DNA from: Nocardioides sp. BGMRC 2183
Lineage (GTDB): Bacteria; Actinomycetota; Actinomycetes; Propionibacteriales; Nocardioidaceae
Direction of reading: 5' to 3'
Length of the DNA: 64,000 nucleotides
Assembly: GCA_008123405.1 (NCBI GenBank)
Contig: VSSA01000004.1
Coordinates: 186,001-250,000 of the forward strand
Shown here in pieces: positions 24,759 to 32,439 of the stretch; position 1 is the first letter of the stretch; every line of letters starts with the position of its first letter. The position numbers and the translations under genes were made by a program. The notes under the pieces were generated by a model that was not told the DNA's origin, did not search any database, and saw only the letters and a program-made list of their open reading frames with translations.

Positions 24759-26520
24759 AGCCGTGACCCGGCAGCGGCTGGCCGTGCTGGTCTGGCTGAT
24801 CGTGGCGCTGGGCCTGGCCGGGTGCGTCGGCCTGCCAGAGCAGGGGCCGATCGTCACCCAGGATGCCGACGTCGAGCAAGACACCCAGCAGGCGCTCGAC
24901 ATCGACGCCCGGCCACCCGTCGAGGGCGCCTCCCGGCTCCAAGTGGTGACCGGCTTCCTGGACGCGATGACTGCATGGCCGATCCAGACGTCGGTCGCCA
25001 AGGAGTACCTGACCGCCGATGCGGCCGACGTGTGGACCCCGGAGAACGAGACGATCGTCTACTCCGACGCGCAGCCGCCGCAGCAGGCCAGCACCGAGGT
25101 CACCGTCGAGTTGACGGGCGCCGACCTGATCGATGACGTCGGCTCGTGGCGCGGGGCCCTGCCGCGACGGGACCAGAAGCTCCGCTTTCCGATGGCGATC
25201 GAGGACGGCGAGTTCCGGATCGACGGTCCGCCGGACGCCCTGGTGGTGCCGGCCAACTGGTTCCAACAACGGTTCCAGCAGGTCTCCCTCTACTACTTCA
25301 CGCCCAGCGCGGAGACCCTCGTCCCCGAGCCCGTCTTCCTGCCGCAGGGCGACCAGCTGGCGACCAGCCTGGTCACCGCCCTGCTGAACGGTCCGCCCGA
25401 CGGTCTGCGTGACGTGGTGGGCAGCTTCATGCCCGAGGATGTCTCGATCGGACTCTCGGTGCCCGTCTCGGAGTCCGGGGTGGCCGAGATCAACATGGTC
25501 GGCGAGGCGCCTCGCCCCTCCGCGGCCGAGGCCGAGCTGATGGTGGCGCAGATGGCCTGGACCCTGCGCCAGGCCCCCGACATCACTGCCTTCCGGATGC
25601 GGATCGACGGTGAGGACATCCGCGTGCCGGGCGGTGCCACACTCCACTCGGTCCAGGCCGGCGCCCGGTTCGATCCGAAGGGGGCAGGCACCTCGACCGC
25701 GCTGTACGGCCTGCACCGGGGTCGCGTCGTGACCGGCGACCCGGTCGGTCTAGCGCCTGTCGCCGGAGCGTTCGGCACTGGCCGGTACCAGCTCCGCTCG
25801 GTGGGGGTGTCGCCGGACGGCACCCAGGCCATCGGCATCACGGGTGACGGTACGACGGCGCTGCGCAGCACGATCGCCGCCGAAGAGGGCAGCGACGAGA
25901 ACGAGCAGCGCGGCGTGGAGACGGTGCTGTCGGGGGTCGATCTCGCCCGACCGACCTGGGACCTGGCCGGCGGTGTCTGGCTGCTCGACCGTCGTCTGGA
26001 CGGGGCCGCGCTGTGGCGGCTGTGGGACGGACGGGCGAAGGAGATCCAGATCCCCGGCGTGACCGGTCACAACGTCAGCGAGATCCTGGCCTCGCGCGAC
26101 GGCACCCGGCTCATCGCCGTCGTACGGCGCCCCGGCGGAGGCGACGCGATCCTGAGTGTCCGGATCGTGCTCGGTGCCGGTGGTGCGGCCCAACGCGCGC
26201 TGCAGACCACGACGGTCTATCCCGGGATCGCCGGCCGACGGATCGTCTCGATCGCCTGGAGCAGCCGAACCCGGATCGCCGGGCTCACGCCGGCGCGGCC
26301 AGGCAGCCTCTTCGAGGTCGACATCATCCCGGCCGACGGCGCCGAGGTCGGGGTGGACACGCTCTCCACGATCGTCAGCGGAAGGGTGCTCGGCCTCGCC
26401 GGACCCGTCGACGAGAACTACCCGACCTACGCCGTGCTCGCCGAGGGACTGGTCGACGTCCGCACCCGTGGCACGGTCAGTCTCAATCTGCCGGTCACCC
26501 AACTCGGCTACGCCGGCTGA
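24742..26520 (+). CDS. lpqB: Lipoprotein LpqB, MtrAB accessory protein
   Basis: A 592-residue lipoprotein. The lipobox LGLAGC puts the lipid-carrying cysteine at C28. A GerMN domain occupies about 185-300 (YYFTPSAETLVPEPVFLP, SLVTALLNGPPDGL) and the LpqB propeller domain the rest. LpqB modulates the MtrB sensor in mycobacteria. Its start lies inside the 3' end of mtrB, which implies coupled translation. Confidence 0.93.
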   Translation: MTTRAEAVTRQRLAVLVWLIVALGLAGCVGLPEQGPIVTQDADVEQDTQQALDIDARPPVEGASRLQVVTGFLDAMTAWPIQTSVAKEYLTADAADVWTPENETIVYSDAQPPQQASTEVTVELTGADLIDDVGSWRGALPRRDQKLRFPMAIEDGEFRIDGPPDALVVPANWFQQRFQQVSLYYFTPSAETLVPEPVFLPQGDQLATSLVTALLNGPPDGLRDVVGSFMPEDVSIGLSVPVSESGVAEINMVGEAPRPSAAEAELMVAQMAWTLRQAPDITAFRMRIDGEDIRVPGGATLHSVQAGARFDPKGAGTSTALYGLHRGRVVTGDPVGLAPVAGAFGTGRYQLRSVGVSPDGTQAIGITGDGTTALRSTIAAEEGSDENEQRGVETVLSGVDLARPTWDLAGGVWLLDRRLDGAALWRLWDGRAKEIQIPGVTGHNVSEILASRDGTRLIAVVRRPGGGDAILSVRIVLGAGGAAQRALQTTTVYPGIAGRRIVSIAWSSRTRIAGLTPARPGSLFEVDIIPADGAEVGVDTLSTIVSGRVLGLAGPVDENYPTYAVLAEGLVDVRTRGTVSLNLPVTQLGYAG

Positions 26521-26565
26521 CCGCTCGCGGCACCCGACCGGACAGCGGCACCGATCCGCCTTGAC

Positions 26566-26585
26566 CCGCCCTTGCCACTGGGCGG
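26566..26585 (+). terminator. Possible terminator hairpin after lpqB
   Basis: CCGCCC and GGGCGG enclose an 8-nt loop 45 nt after the lpqB stop. The stem is short and no T-run follows, so this is a weak candidate. Confidence 0.3.
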
Positions 26586-26664
26586 CACCTGGGGACGACC
26601 TCACGCCTCCACAGGTACGACGTAGCCGCTGCATCGCGCCGGTCAGGCTCCCTTTACTCGTCAC

Positions 26665-27420
26665 ATGTCTTCAATGTCGCCACTGCGCACCGCGCTCGCC
26701 GACGCCTGGACCGACCTCCTGCTCGGCTCGGCGTGCGTGGGGTGCGGGGAGCCCGGGCGGCCGCTGTGTCGTGCCTGCCGCGGCGCCCTCCCCGAGCAGG
26801 CGAACCCCGCCTGGCCCACGCCCACGCCACCGGGACTGGTCACGCCGTGGGCGGCGGGGGAGTACCGCGACCTGCTCCGATCGATGCTGCTCGCGCACAA
26901 GGAGAAGCAGGTGGTCGCGTTGGGCCGTCCGCTGGGTGCGCTGCTGGCGTGCTCGGTGAGCGCTGCGGTGGCCGATCTCGATCCAGCCCACCCCGTGCTC
27001 CTGGTGCCGGTGCCGTCGCGGCCGGCGGTGATCCGCGCCCGTGGCTACGACCCGATCACCCGGATGACGCGCCTCGCCACGCGGCGACTGCGGGGGCAAC
27101 GGCGGGTGGCGCACGTCGTACCGCTGCTGCGTTCCCGCCCCGGCGTCGCCGACCAGGCCGGACTCCGGGCGCGGGAGCGCGGTCAGAACCTGGCCGGATC
27201 GATGGCGTGCGCCAGCAGTGGGTTGCGGCGCCTGCCGGTGTCGACCGGGTACGTCGTGGTCTGCGACGACGTGCTCACCACCGGCGCCACCGCGCGCGAG
27301 GCACAACGCGCGCTGGAGGCGAGCGGGGTGCAGGTGCACGCGGTCGCCGTGGTCGCGGCGACCCGCAGGCGGCACCCGCCTGAGAACACCTCCCGCGCGA
27401 TCTCTGAGAACCAGGTGTGA
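26665..27420 (+). CDS. comF: ComF-family phosphoribosyltransferase-like protein
   Basis: A 251-residue protein with an N-terminal double CxxC site (CVGCG and CRAC, about residues 24-38) and a C-terminal phosphoribosyltransferase fold whose signature VVVCDDVLTTGATA includes D201/D202. VPVPSRPAVIRARGYDP is also typical. Homologues take part in DNA uptake or repair, and in mycobacteria the gene sits at the same place between lpqB and hpf (Rv3242c). The start ATG at 26665 has no obvious ribosome binding site; 26674 is an alternative. Confidence 0.88.
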   Translation: MSSMSPLRTALADAWTDLLLGSACVGCGEPGRPLCRACRGALPEQANPAWPTPTPPGLVTPWAAGEYRDLLRSMLLAHKEKQVVALGRPLGALLACSVSAAVADLDPAHPVLLVPVPSRPAVIRARGYDPITRMTRLATRRLRGQRRVAHVVPLLRSRPGVADQAGLRARERGQNLAGSMACASSGLRRLPVSTGYVVVCDDVLTTGATAREAQRALEASGVQVHAVAVVAATRRRHPPENTSRAISENQV

Positions 27421-27468
27421 AGGTGACCCAGATGTGGCCGGAGCCTTTCGTCGGGGCGTACCACGGAC

Positions 27469-27474
27469 TAACGT
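27469..27474 (+). promoter_or_regulatory. Possible hpf promoter -10 element
   Basis: TAACGT is the only good -10-like hexamer in the upstream part of the interval and would start a transcript near 27481. Confidence 0.3.
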
Positions 27475-27787
27475 CTGTGCATGGAGTCCGTCCGGGTCCG
27501 TGGTTGCGCCGCTCCGGTGCGCGGACGCCCGTGCACGGTGCGGCAAGCCGATGCCAGTCGCAGGCGAAACGGTCCACGTAAGCCGCTGCCGGACCTCGGT
27601 TCGACAGCGGTGATCACGGTGCGGCTTAGTCGTAAGTCCTGCCTCGGGCCGGCCGTCAGATACGGCCGCCCCCGGGAGAAGGGCAGTAGTGGCAGCAAGC
27701 TGCGAACCCCTCAGCAGGCGGGTGTGGGGGAGAAAACCAGGTCGGCCGGACGGACTCCACCTCCTGCGCCGCTCTGCGGCGCGTCGC

Positions 27788-27909
27788 CGGCGGCGGCCTC
27801 GGTCGACGACCGCTCCGCCTTCAGGGTCGCCTTCCCTCGGCCGCCTTGGCGACGCGCGCGCAGAGCGACGCAGGCCGTGGCGGCGGCGGCCTCGGTCGAC
27901 GACCGCTCC
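27788..27909 (+). repeat. Pair of identical 29-bp direct repeats in the hpf leader
   Basis: The copies are at 27788-27816 and 27881-27909, 93 bp apart, and include the core GGCCTCGGTCGACGACCG. Identity is complete over 29 bp while the DNA between and after them differs. Confidence 0.7.
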
Positions 27910-28012
27910 ACTACCAACGCCGCCTGCCTGCGGCCGCCCTCGAACTTCCCCTTGTCGCGCACCGAGAGGTGGGCGTCGTAGTACCCATCAACCCAACACA
28001 TGGAGGTCACTG

Positions 28013-28654
28013 ATGGACGTTGTGGTCACCGGACGGCACTGCGAGATCTCGGAGCGCTTCCGCGAACACGCCACTGAGAAGCTGGCGAAGCTCGAGAAGC
28101 ACGATCACCGGATCATGCGGGTGCACGTCGAACTCGAGTGTGAGACCAACTCGCGACAACAGGAGCGCGCCGTACGGATCGAGCTGACCGCCTACTCCAA
28201 GGGCCCGGTGATCCGGGCGGAGGCAGCGGCCGACGACAAGATGGCCGCGTTGGACCTCGCCCTGGACAAGATGGCCGCACAGATGCGCCGCGCCGCCGAC
28301 CGGCGCCGCATCCACCGGGGACGCAAGGGCCCGGTGTCGATGGGGCAGACCCTCTCCCCGGAGCGGGTCGAGGAGCTGGTGAACTCGAACAGCTCCGACG
28401 AGGCTGGGGTCGCCGTCGAGGAGCGCCAGGTCGGCCCGATCACGGTGACCGGCGACGGTCCTCTCGTGGTCCGCGAGAAGACCCACTCGGCCACCGCGAT
28501 GACCCTGGACCAGGCCCTCTACGAGATGGAGCTGGTCGGACACGACTTCTACCTGTTCGTGGACAAGGAGAGCGAACGTCCCGCCGTCGTCTACCGCCGC
28601 CGCGGCTACGACTACGGCGTGATCTCACTCGACCTCGGCAACGGGGAGGGCTGA
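28013..28654 (+). CDS. hpf: Ribosome hibernation promoting factor, long form
   Basis: A 213-residue long-form HPF that should dimerise 70S ribosomes in stationary phase or stress. The N-terminal ribosome-binding domain (about 1-105: VVVTGRHCEISERFREHA, HVELECETN) is followed by a linker and the C-terminal dimerisation domain (about 150-205: LDQALYEMELVGHDFYLF, VVYRRRGYDYGVISL). GGAGGT 5 nt upstream fixes the ATG at 28013. A long stem-loop begins 2 nt after the stop. Confidence 0.94.
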   Translation: MDVVVTGRHCEISERFREHATEKLAKLEKHDHRIMRVHVELECETNSRQQERAVRIELTAYSKGPVIRAEAAADDKMAALDLALDKMAAQMRRAADRRRIHRGRKGPVSMGQTLSPERVEELVNSNSSDEAGVAVEERQVGPITVTGDGPLVVREKTHSATAMTLDQALYEMELVGHDFYLFVDKESERPAVVYRRRGYDYGVISLDLGNGEG

Positions 28655-28656
28655 AC

Positions 28657-28708
28657 GCCTCGATCCAGCGATCCGCGGCCACTGCGCCGCCGATCATTGG
28701 ATCGAGGC
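28657..28708 (+). terminator. Terminator-like stem-loop after hpf
   Basis: GCCTCGATCCA (28657-28667) and TGGATCGAGGC (28698-28708) are perfect complements; a second GATC/GATC pairing and a GC-rich apical loop continue the stem inward. No T-run follows. Confidence 0.6.
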
Positions 28709-28741
28709 TGAGCCACTCCCACGCCGGCCGGAGGGACGTGC

Positions 28742-28747
28742 CATGAT
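28742..28747 (+). promoter_or_regulatory. Leaderless -10 element for the NarL-type regulator
   Basis: CATGAT ends 6 nt before the GTG at 28754. Confidence 0.35.
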
Positions 28748-28753
28748 GCCCGG

Positions 28754-29455
28754 GTGACGAACGGCACCCCTCCGGCAGGCGGTCCGGTCACCTCACCGGG
28801 TGAGCCGGTTCGCGTCCTGGTCGTGGACGACCAGGAGCTCTTCCGTCGTGGACTGACGATGCTGCTCGGCATCGAGCCCGGCATCCAGGTGGTCGGCGAG
28901 GCCGACGACGGCGTACGCGGCGTCGAGTTGGCGATCGCCACCGTGCCCGACGTCGTCCTGCTCGACGTGCGGATGCCGAAGCAGTCCGGCATCGAGTCGT
29001 GCCTCAAGATCAAGGAGGCGGTGCCGACGACGAAGATCGTGATGTTGACCGTCTCCGACGAGGAGAGCGACCTCTACGAGGCGGTCAAGAGCGGCGCCTC
29101 GGGCTATCTGCTGAAGGACTCCTCGATCGAAGAGGTCGCCCAAGGCATCCGCGTGGTCGCCGACGGCCAGTCACTGATCAGCCCGTCCATGGCCGCCAAG
29201 CTGATCACCGAGTTCAAGACGATCTCCGAGCCCGAGCAGGTCCACGCCCCGGCGCTCAAGCTCACCGACCGCGAGCTCGAGGTGCTGCGCCTGGTCGCGA
29301 AGGGGATGAGCAACCGGGAGGTCGCCCAGCACCTCGCGATCAGCGAGAACACGGTGAAGAACCACGTCCGCAACATGCTGGAGAAGCTGCAGCTGCATTC
29401 GCGGATGGAGGCGGTCATGTACGCCGTCCGCGCCAAGCTCGTCGAGATCGAGTGA
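28754..29455 (+). CDS. NarL/LuxR-type response regulator
   Basis: A 233-residue regulator: receiver domain with VLVVDDQELFRRGL and phospho-acceptor D71 in VVLLDVRMPK, conserved LTVSDEE and GYLLKDSS, then a LuxR helix-turn-helix (LTDRELEVLRLVAKGMSNREVAQHL, ISENTVKNHVRNMLEKL). No histidine kinase gene is adjacent, so it is an orphan in this window. A similar regulator follows hpf in Streptomyces, as far as I recall, which suggests a conserved link with the stress or dormancy response. Confidence 0.88.
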   Translation: MTNGTPPAGGPVTSPGEPVRVLVVDDQELFRRGLTMLLGIEPGIQVVGEADDGVRGVELAIATVPDVVLLDVRMPKQSGIESCLKIKEAVPTTKIVMLTVSDEESDLYEAVKSGASGYLLKDSSIEEVAQGIRVVADGQSLISPSMAAKLITEFKTISEPEQVHAPALKLTDRELEVLRLVAKGMSNREVAQHLAISENTVKNHVRNMLEKLQLHSRMEAVMYAVRAKLVEIE

Positions 29456-29662
29456 CCCGGCGCACGCCCACCCTCGCCGCCACCGTCGGCGCGCCCTTCT
29501 AGTGTCGCGTGTCGTCAATCATTGAACGGTTGGCGCACCGGTGGCACGCGCCTCGCTGTGTTGGCCGCGCTCGGAAGACGCCCGGTATGCCGTCGCGCGG
29601 CCGCCTTGCGATGCACGCACCACCGGCACGCCAACCGTCCAAGCATTTCCGCCACACGCCAC

Positions 29663-29668
29663 TAGTGT
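29663..29668 (+). promoter_or_regulatory. Leaderless -10 element for the YcaQ-like gene
   Basis: TAGTGT ends 7 nt before the GTG at 29676, which decides between this start and upstream in-frame codons. Confidence 0.45.
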
Positions 29669-29675
29669 GCGGAGG

Positions 29676-30884
29676 GTGCAGTCCCTCTCGCTCGCCCAGG
29701 CTCGTCGGGTCGCGCTCGCCGCGCAGGGCTTTGCCGACGCCCCGCACACCAGGCCGACGATGCGCACCCTGGACCGCACGCTGGGCCGCACCGGCGTGCT
29801 GCAGGTCGACAGCGTCAACGTGCTGCAGCGGGCGCACTACATGCCGCTCTACGCGCGGATGGGGCCCTACGACCCCGATCTGCTGCGTCGTGCCTCCGAA
29901 GGACGCCCGCGACGATTGGTGGAGTACTGGGCGCACGTCCAGGCGTTGATGCCGGTCGAGCTGTGGCCGGTGATGCGGTTCCGGATGGAGCGCTACCGGG
30001 AGCAGAACTACGGGTGGTGGCGCGACGTCGACCACCATCTGAAGGAGGAGCTCTTCGCCGTCATCGCCGACCGTGGCGGGCTGCCGGCCAGCGCCCTGGA
30101 CGACGGCGCGCCGCGCGAGGGCGACCACTGGGGCTGGAACTGGTCGGCGGCCCGCAAGGCGCTCGACATCCTCTATCGGACCGGGGACCTGGCGATCGCG
30201 GGCCGCACCTCCCAGTTCGAGGTGATCTACGACCTTCCCGAGCGGGTGATCCCCGCCGAGCATCTCGCCGCCCCCACCCTGAGCGCCGAGGACGCCCACG
30301 TCGAGCTGGTACGACGAGCGGCGCGCAGCCACGGCGTCGCGACCGTCCCGGACCTGGCCGACTACTACCGGATGCGGGTCGGCGAGGCGTCGATCGCGGT
30401 GCAGACGCTGGTCGACGCCGGTGAGCTCGAACCGGTGCGCGTGGAGGGCTGGACACGTCCGGCCTACCTCCACGTCGCCGCACGCCTGCCCCGCCGGATC
30501 CACGCCCGCACGTTGCTGAGCCCGTTCGACCCGGTGATCTGGGAGCGGGCCCGCACCGAGGCGCTCTACGATTTCCACTACCGGATTGAGATCTACGTGC
30601 CGGCCGCGCGACGGGTGCACGGCTACTACGTCCTTCCGTTCCTGCTCGGCGACCGGATCGTCGGTCGGGTCGACCTCAAAGCAGACCGCGCCACCGGCCG
30701 ACTCCTGGTGCCCGCAGCTTTCGCCGAGCCGAGCGCCCCCGCGACGACGCCGGCGGAGCTCGCTGTGGAGCTCCGCCGACTCGCCGGATGGTTGGGATTG
30801 GAGGAGATCGTCGTCGGCAGCCGCGGTGACCTGGCTCCCGGACTCGCGACCGAGGTGGCACTCAGCGCATCCGCAGCGTCCTGA
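29676..30884 (+). CDS. YcaQ-type winged-helix DNA glycosylase (HTH_42, PF06224)
   Basis: A 402-residue protein close in length to Escherichia coli YcaQ, a glycosylase that removes alkylated bases and unhooks interstrand crosslinks. The catalytic QxD motif is visible as LQVDSVNVLQRAHYMPLYAR (Q43, D45). HWGWNWSAARKALDILYRTGDLAI marks one winged-helix unit and TLLSPFDPVIWER is typical of the C-terminal barrel. The leaderless hexamer supports the GTG at 29676. Its last 23 nt overlap the 3' end of the convergent aldehyde dehydrogenase gene. Confidence 0.88.
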   Translation: MQSLSLAQARRVALAAQGFADAPHTRPTMRTLDRTLGRTGVLQVDSVNVLQRAHYMPLYARMGPYDPDLLRRASEGRPRRLVEYWAHVQALMPVELWPVMRFRMERYREQNYGWWRDVDHHLKEELFAVIADRGGLPASALDDGAPREGDHWGWNWSAARKALDILYRTGDLAIAGRTSQFEVIYDLPERVIPAEHLAAPTLSAEDAHVELVRRAARSHGVATVPDLADYYRMRVGEASIAVQTLVDAGELEPVRVEGWTRPAYLHVAARLPRRIHARTLLSPFDPVIWERARTEALYDFHYRIEIYVPAARRVHGYYVLPFLLGDRIVGRVDLKADRATGRLLVPAAFAEPSAPATTPAELAVELRRLAGWLGLEEIVVGSRGDLAPGLATEVALSASAAS

Positions 30885-32439
30885 GCAGCTTGAGCTGGGC
30901 GTTGCCGATCCCGACGAACCTCTCCAACGTCATCGACGGCGGGGGACCGAGCGGCATCAGCCGCTGCGTCGCGATGGTCTGTGACTCGGTGTACTTCCGG
31001 ATGCCTTCGGCGCCGTGACGCCGTCCCAGGCCGGAGTCCCCCATGCCTCCCATTCCGGCCTCGATCGATCCGGCCGCCGCCGCGGCGCCGTCGTTGATGT
31101 TGACCGATCCGGCCCGCACCCGGTTCGCCATCCGCTGCGCCGTAGCGGTGTCGGCGGACCAGATGCTCGCCGAGAGGCCATAGCTGCCCTCGTTTGCCTT
31201 CGCGATGGCCTCGGTGTCGGAGGTGACCCGGTAGAGCGAGATCACCGGACCGAACGTCTCCTCGTCGCACACCGGCATCGCAGCGGTGACCCCTTCCAGC
31301 ACGGTGGGCTCGTAGACCAGTGGGCCGAGGTCCGGGCGGGCCCGACCACCGGTCAGCACGGTGGCGCCCGCCGCCACCGCTGTGTCCACGTGTCGCTGCA
31401 CCGTCTCCAGTTGGGCCGGTGAGGCCAGCGACCCGACGTCGACGGAGTAGTCGTAGGTCTGACCCAGGCCCAGCCTCGCCGTGGCGGCCACCAGTGCGTC
31501 CCGGAAGGCGTCGTACACGTCCTCGTGGACGATGACCCGCTCGATGTGGATGCACATCTGGCCGGTGTTGGCGAAGGCCGCCGCGACGCAGCCGGCAGCC
31601 GCCTTCGCGATGTCGGCATCGGCGCGCACGATCAGCGGGTTCTTCCCACCGAGCTCGAGGGAGGCGGCGATCAGTCGCCCGCCCGCGCGGCCACCGACCG
31701 TGCGCCCGGTCGCGGTGGACCCGGTGAAGCAGAGGTGGTCGACCCCGTCGATCAAGGCGTTGCCGACCACCCGACCCGGCCCCACCACCACGTGCCACAG
31801 GTCCTTGGGGAGCCCCGCCTCGGCCATCAGCGCCCGGGCCCACAGCAGCGTCAGCGGAGTCTGGGAGTCCGCCTTGGAGACCACGCCGTTGCCGGCCAGG
31901 AGGGCCGGCAACACGTCACCGACCGCGAGATAGAGCGGGTAGTTCCACGGAGAGATCATCCCGATCACGCCCTTCGGGATCCGCACCTCGCGCACCTTGG
32001 TCAGCCCGGGCATCGCACCCCGGACCCTGTTGTCCTTCAGGTACGACGACCCGTGGCGCGCGTAGTGCCGCGCGATCGTCGCGACCTGGAGGATCTCCTG
32101 CCAGGCGCTGAACCGTGCTTTGCCCATCTCCCACTGGATCAGGTCGATCACCTCGTCCTGCCGCTCCACCAGCAGGTCGTGGAAACGCAGCACCACCGCG
32201 GCCCGCGCGCTCGCGGGCACCGCCTGCCAGGCGGCCTGGGCGGCGCGGGCGCTGGCGATGGCGTCCGCGACGTCGGTCTCGGTCGAGGCCGGGACGACGG
32301 CTGTCGCCCGGCCGTCGTAGGGCGCGGTCGCCTCGTTGGTCGCGGCGCCGGAGGGGTCTCGGCTCACCCATCCGCACCACTCCTCGAGTTGGCTCTGGCT
32401 GACCCAGGAGGGCCGAGCATCGGCGGTCGGGGTGTTCAC
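30862..32439 (-). CDS. Aldehyde dehydrogenase, succinate-semialdehyde dehydrogenase type
   Basis: A 525-residue NAD(P)-dependent aldehyde dehydrogenase. The catalytic pair is present: E262 in LELGGKN and the nucleophile C296 in NTGQMCIHIERV. SPWNYPLYLAVGDVLPALLAGN and FTGSTATGR form the cofactor region. The overall sequence resembles GabD2-like succinate-semialdehyde dehydrogenases, but linkage to an acyl-CoA ligase and an Mce importer makes a fatty or lipid-derived aldehyde equally plausible. The GTG overlaps the fadD stop by 4 nt, so it is the last gene of the Mce transcription unit. Confidence 0.88.
   Translation of the reverse strand: MNTPTADARPSWVSQSQLEEWCGWVSRDPSGAATNEATAPYDGRATAVVPASTETDVADAIASARAAQAAWQAVPASARAAVVLRFHDLLVERQDEVIDLIQWEMGKARFSAWQEILQVATIARHYARHGSSYLKDNRVRGAMPGLTKVREVRIPKGVIGMISPWNYPLYLAVGDVLPALLAGNGVVSKADSQTPLTLLWARALMAEAGLPKDLWHVVVGPGRVVGNALIDGVDHLCFTGSTATGRTVGGRAGGRLIAASLELGGKNPLIVRADADIAKAAAGCVAAAFANTGQMCIHIERVIVHEDVYDAFRDALVAATARLGLGQTYDYSVDVGSLASPAQLETVQRHVDTAVAAGATVLTGGRARPDLGPLVYEPTVLEGVTAAMPVCDEETFGPVISLYRVTSDTEAIAKANEGSYGLSASIWSADTATAQRMANRVRAGSVNINDGAAAAAGSIEAGMGGMGDSGLGRRHGAEGIRKYTESQTIATQRLMPLGPPPSMTLERFVGIGNAQLKLLRTLRMR

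Larger units (their letters stand above)
27421..28012 (+). other. 592-nt non-coding interval upstream of hpf
   Basis: No convincing gene. A -10-like TAACGT lies at 27469-27474, so hpf may have a leader of about 530 nt. The leader contains a stem CGGCCGT/ACGGCCG with loop CAGAT (about 27651-27669), GC-rich pairing segments and two copies of a 29-bp direct repeat. A 166-codon open frame from the ATG at 27481 has arginine/proline-rich, non-conserved-looking composition and was not called. The end of the region holds the strong hpf ribosome binding site. Confidence 0.5.

Noticed and set aside
27481-27981. 166-codon open frame upstream of hpf preceded by TAACGT at 6 nt
   Set aside because: Composition is arginine/proline/serine-rich without recognisable motifs, and it runs through both copies of the 29-bp repeat. 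More likely the 5' part of the hpf leader.
29515-29525. TCAAT-C-ATTGA palindrome after the NarL-type gene as an operator
   Set aside because: Only 11 bp, a single copy in the window, and not near a start codon.
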